NCBI GenBank assembly: GCA_947040475.1
Contig: CAMRBT010000002.1
Span: 1 to 24,162 of the forward strand
Length of the DNA stretch: 24,162 nucleotides
Reading direction: 5' to 3'
Source: an uncultured Brevinema sp.
GTDB lineage: Bacteria; Spirochaetota; Brevinematia; Brevinematales; Brevinemataceae
Shown here: piece by piece, positions 21,938 to 24,162 of the stretch
Layout: every line of letters starts with the position of its first letter
How positions within the stretch are numbered: position 1 is the first letter of the stretch
Position numbers and translations under genes: made by a program
The notes under the pieces: generated by a model
What the model was told of the DNA's origin: nothing
The model's database searches: none
The model's input: the letters and a program-made list of their open reading frames with translations, nothing else

Positions 21938-23602
21938 CTATTTGTTATTAGATTTTTTGAATCTGTTAATAAGATTGTTCGTAGAAGAATCATGAGTATT
22001 GATAGGGTCTGTGCCGTCTAATTCAGGAAGGATTTTACTAGCTAGTACTTTACCAAGCTCAACGCCCCACTGGTCATAGCTAAACACATTCCAGATCACC
22101 CCTTGAACAAAAATTTTATGTTCATACATGGCCACTAACATTCCTAACAAATAAGGAGTCATCTTAGTGAATAAAAAGGAATTTGTTGGTCTATTACCAG
22201 CAAACACTTTGAAGGGTGCTAATTCTTTAATTTCTTCTTCAGATTTGCCCATTACTTTTAATTCTGCAATGACCTCTTCTTTGGATTTACCTTTCATAAG
22301 AGCTTCTGTTTGTGCAAAATAATTAGATAATAAAATTTCATGATGATTGCCGATTTTATTGAGTGTTTGTATAGGTGCTAAAAAGTCACAAGGGATTAAT
22401 TTGGTACCTTGATGAATTAATTGATAAAAAGCATGTTGTCCGTTTGTACCCGGCTCTCCCCAAATAATAGGTCCAGTTTGATAAGAGATACTTTCGCCAT
22501 CTCTGGAGGTAGATTTACCGTTTGACTCCATATCTCCCTGTTGAAAATATGCTGCAAAACGATGTAAATATTGATCATAAGGAAGAATAGCTGAGCTTTC
22601 TGCCCCGAAGAAATTGTTATACCATATCCCTAATAATGCCATAATGACAGGAATGTTTTTATCAAAATCTGTTTTTACAAAATGTTTATCCATCGCATGA
22701 GCACCTTGAAGGAGATCATCAAATTTATCAAATCCTACAGCTAAGGCAATAGGCAGACCAACGGCAGACCAGAGAGAATATCTTCCCCCTACCCAATCCC
22801 AAAAACCAAACATATTAGCAGTATCGATACCAAATTTAGAAACAAGATCTTTGTTCGTAGATACGGCAACAAAATGCTTAGATACAAAAGATTCATCTAT
22901 CGCTTTTTGTAGAAATAATGTTTTTGCTGTATTTGCATTAGTCATCGTTTCTTGAGTGGTGAATGTTTTTGATGCTATGATAAATAAAGTTGTTTCCATA
23001 TCCAAATTTTTCATTGTTTCTACAATATGAGTACCGTCAATATTAGAAACAAAATGTAACTTGAGTTTAGTATTATAATGTTTTAAGGCTTCAACAACCA
23101 TAACAGGACCTAAATCAGATCCACCAATACCGATATTCACGACATCTGTGATTGGCTTTCCTGTGTATCCTTTCCATTCTCCAGAACGCACTTTTTGTGT
23201 AAAGGTATCCATACGATTAAGAACATCTTTAATTTCAATCATGACATTTTTTCCATCAACGATTACTGGAATATTTGATTTGTTTCTCAAAGCAGTATGT
23301 AACACCGCTCTATTTTCGGTAACATTGATATAATCACCAGTGAATTGTTTGGTGATAGCATCTTGTAAATTTACTTCTTTTGCCAAATCAAGTAACAAGC
23401 TCATCGTTTCTTCATTAATACGATTTTTTGAAAAATCAAATAATAATTCTTCAAATTGAATATGAAACTTATCAAATCTCGTTTTTGTTTGTTTGTCTTC
23501 TTCGGCAAACATATTTTTCATTTCTATATTTTTGATTTGCTCAAAATGAGTTTGTAATTTTTTCCAAGAATTTAAGCTAAGAGGATTTTTATTTAAAAGC
23601 AT
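21938..23602 (-). CDS. pgi: Glucose-6-phosphate isomerase
   Basis: Pgi interconverts glucose-6-phosphate and fructose-6-phosphate in glycolysis and gluconeogenesis. The 554-residue chain has the family signatures: VVNIGIGGSDLGP (154-166), ASKTFTTQETMTN (210-222), WVGGRYSLWSAVGLP (270-284), the catalytic Glu359 in GDMESNGK, His390 in GTNGQHAFYQ, and Lys518 in YDQWGVELGKVLA. The DGTDPINTHDSSTNNLI tail is typical of the long bacterial/eukaryotic type. All catalytic residues are present. The start has a TAGGAGT ribosome site, and a promoter-like pair lies about 30-60 bases upstream. Together with the ROK kinase and GlgC in this window it links glucose uptake to glycolysis and glycogen, though the three genes are not in one operon. 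Confidence 0.98.
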   Translation of the reverse strand: MLLNKNPLSLNSWKKLQTHFEQIKNIEMKNMFAEEDKQTKTRFDKFHIQFEELLFDFSKNRINEETMSLLLDLAKEVNLQDAITKQFTGDYINVTENRAVLHTALRNKSNIPVIVDGKNVMIEIKDVLNRMDTFTQKVRSGEWKGYTGKPITDVVNIGIGGSDLGPVMVVEALKHYNTKLKLHFVSNIDGTHIVETMKNLDMETTLFIIASKTFTTQETMTNANTAKTLFLQKAIDESFVSKHFVAVSTNKDLVSKFGIDTANMFGFWDWVGGRYSLWSAVGLPIALAVGFDKFDDLLQGAHAMDKHFVKTDFDKNIPVIMALLGIWYNNFFGAESSAILPYDQYLHRFAAYFQQGDMESNGKSTSRDGESISYQTGPIIWGEPGTNGQHAFYQLIHQGTKLIPCDFLAPIQTLNKIGNHHEILLSNYFAQTEALMKGKSKEEVIAELKVMGKSEEEIKELAPFKVFAGNRPTNSFLFTKMTPYLLGMLVAMYEHKIFVQGVIWNVFSYDQWGVELGKVLASKILPELDGTDPINTHDSSTNNLINRFKKSNNK

Positions 23603-23632
23603 TTATTACTCCTAATTTTATTTTATACTTAT

Positions 23633-23661
23633 ATTATACTACATTTTATTTATAATACCAA
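23633..23661 (-). promoter_or_regulatory. Predicted sigma70 promoter for pgi
   Basis: On the minus strand TTGGTA (23661-23656), 17 bases, then TATAAT (23638-23633). The start site would be near 23626, about 24 bases before the pgi ATG. Confidence 0.6.
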
Positions 23662-23750
23662 TTTACTATTAATAAAATTCAAAATTAGTACGATTAATTA
23701 ATAAGGACTTTGTTCTTTAGAAAAAACATTTCATTTTAAGTAGGTATCCC

Positions 23751-24162
23751 ATGACAGAAGTCCAAAAAACAAGTAAAGAGATTATTACTCTTTTAAGTAA
23801 AAAAAATAAAACTTTATTTACAGCAGAAAGTTGTACTGCAGGATTAGTTTCTGCTAGTCTTGTTGAAATTCCTGGAGCATCAAAAGTATTATTAGGTGGA
23901 GTGGTTAGTTATAGCAATGCTATAAAAGAATCTATCCTTCAAGTCAAATCGGAGACCTTAGAAAATTTTGGAGCGGTGAGTTTTGAGTGTGCTATAGAAA
24001 TGGTCAAAGGTGCTTTACTTATTTCACAAGCAGATTATGCAATTTCTATCACTGGTATTGCTGGTCCTGATGGAGGAACAGAAGAAAAACCTGTAGGCAC
24101 TATCTACACAGCTATCCTATCAAAAGATGGTGGTTGGGCACAGAAATTCTTACTAGAAGGAT
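23751..24162 (+). CDS. CinA C-terminal domain protein (nicotinamide-nucleotide amidase, PncC-like), partial
   Basis: The frame opens at ATG 23751 and runs to the right edge (137 codons plus one base), so the end is missing. The product has FTAESCTAGLVSASL (about 23-37), LLGGVVSYSNAIK, and GIAGPDGGTEEKPVGTIY, all signatures of the CinA C-terminal domain. This domain deamidates nicotinamide mononucleotide to nicotinic acid mononucleotide in pyridine-nucleotide recycling. The N-terminal MoCF-like domain of full CinA is absent: the protein starts directly at the amidase domain, so it is a stand-alone PncC (usually about 160 residues). The ribosome site (TAGGT) is weak and no clear promoter is seen; it is divergent from pgi. 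Confidence 0.93.
   Translation, partial: MTEVQKTSKEIITLLSKKNKTLFTAESCTAGLVSASLVEIPGASKVLLGGVVSYSNAIKESILQVKSETLENFGAVSFECAIEMVKGALLISQADYAISITGIAGPDGGTEEKPVGTIYTAILSKDGGWAQKFLLEG

Noticed and set aside
1..24162. CRISPR arrays, insertion sequences, prophage genes or tRNA genes
   Set aside because: No regularly spaced repeats, transposase-like frames, terminal inverted repeats or cloverleaf/T-loop sequences were seen on reading both strands; this is by eye, not by a covariance search.

Overview
This is an AT-rich bacterial chromosomal window with tightly packed genes, short intergenic gaps and clear sigma70-type promoters (several are TTGACA/TTGACT, a 17-18 bp spacer, then TATAAT or close to it). 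No tRNA, rRNA, CRISPR array, insertion sequence or phage gene is visible. The gene set includes a tandem pair of methyl-accepting chemotaxis proteins, MutS2, a plant/cyanobacterial-like GlgC, an iron-sulfur serine dehydratase, and many small secreted proteins of unknown function. It fits a low-GC, fermentative, motile bacterium. A spirochaete (Brachyspira- or Brevinema-like) is my best guess, but this is inference from gene content, not a marker-based placement.

Layout. 1-3173 (minus): two adjacent glycosyltransferase genes, one cut by the left edge and one a GT2-GT4 fusion, probably for surface glycans. 3381-5541 (plus): rpmE, xseA and a tRNA m1A methyltransferase in one operon. 5567-7466 (plus): two transcription units of small exported proteins, including a 37-residue lipoprotein. 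7469-8377 (minus): a ROK sugar kinase, convergent with the preceding gene. 8500-10666 (plus): a HAD phosphatase and the serine dehydratase. 10745-12040 (plus): glgC. 12166-16231 (plus): two multi-membrane-span chemoreceptors. 16340-16451: a structured, terminator-ended stretch that may encode a small RNA. 16430-17233 (minus): a TspO/MBR-like membrane protein. 17281-20924 (plus): mutS2 followed by two paralogous secreted proteins. 20992-21841 (plus): an orphan polytopic membrane protein with its own promoter and terminator. 21938-23602 (minus): pgi. 23751-end (plus): a CinA-C/PncC amidase, cut by the right edge.

How the genes fit together. ROK kinase, Pgi and GlgC cover glucose phosphorylation, the glucose-6-P/fructose-6-P step and ADP-glucose formation for glycogen, but they lie in separate units. 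Serine dehydratase feeds pyruvate. The chemoreceptor pair is the main sensory module. The least explained parts are the structured RNA candidate near 16.4 kb, the long hairpin before the chemoreceptors, the altered signalling tip of the first chemoreceptor, and the families of small secreted proteins.
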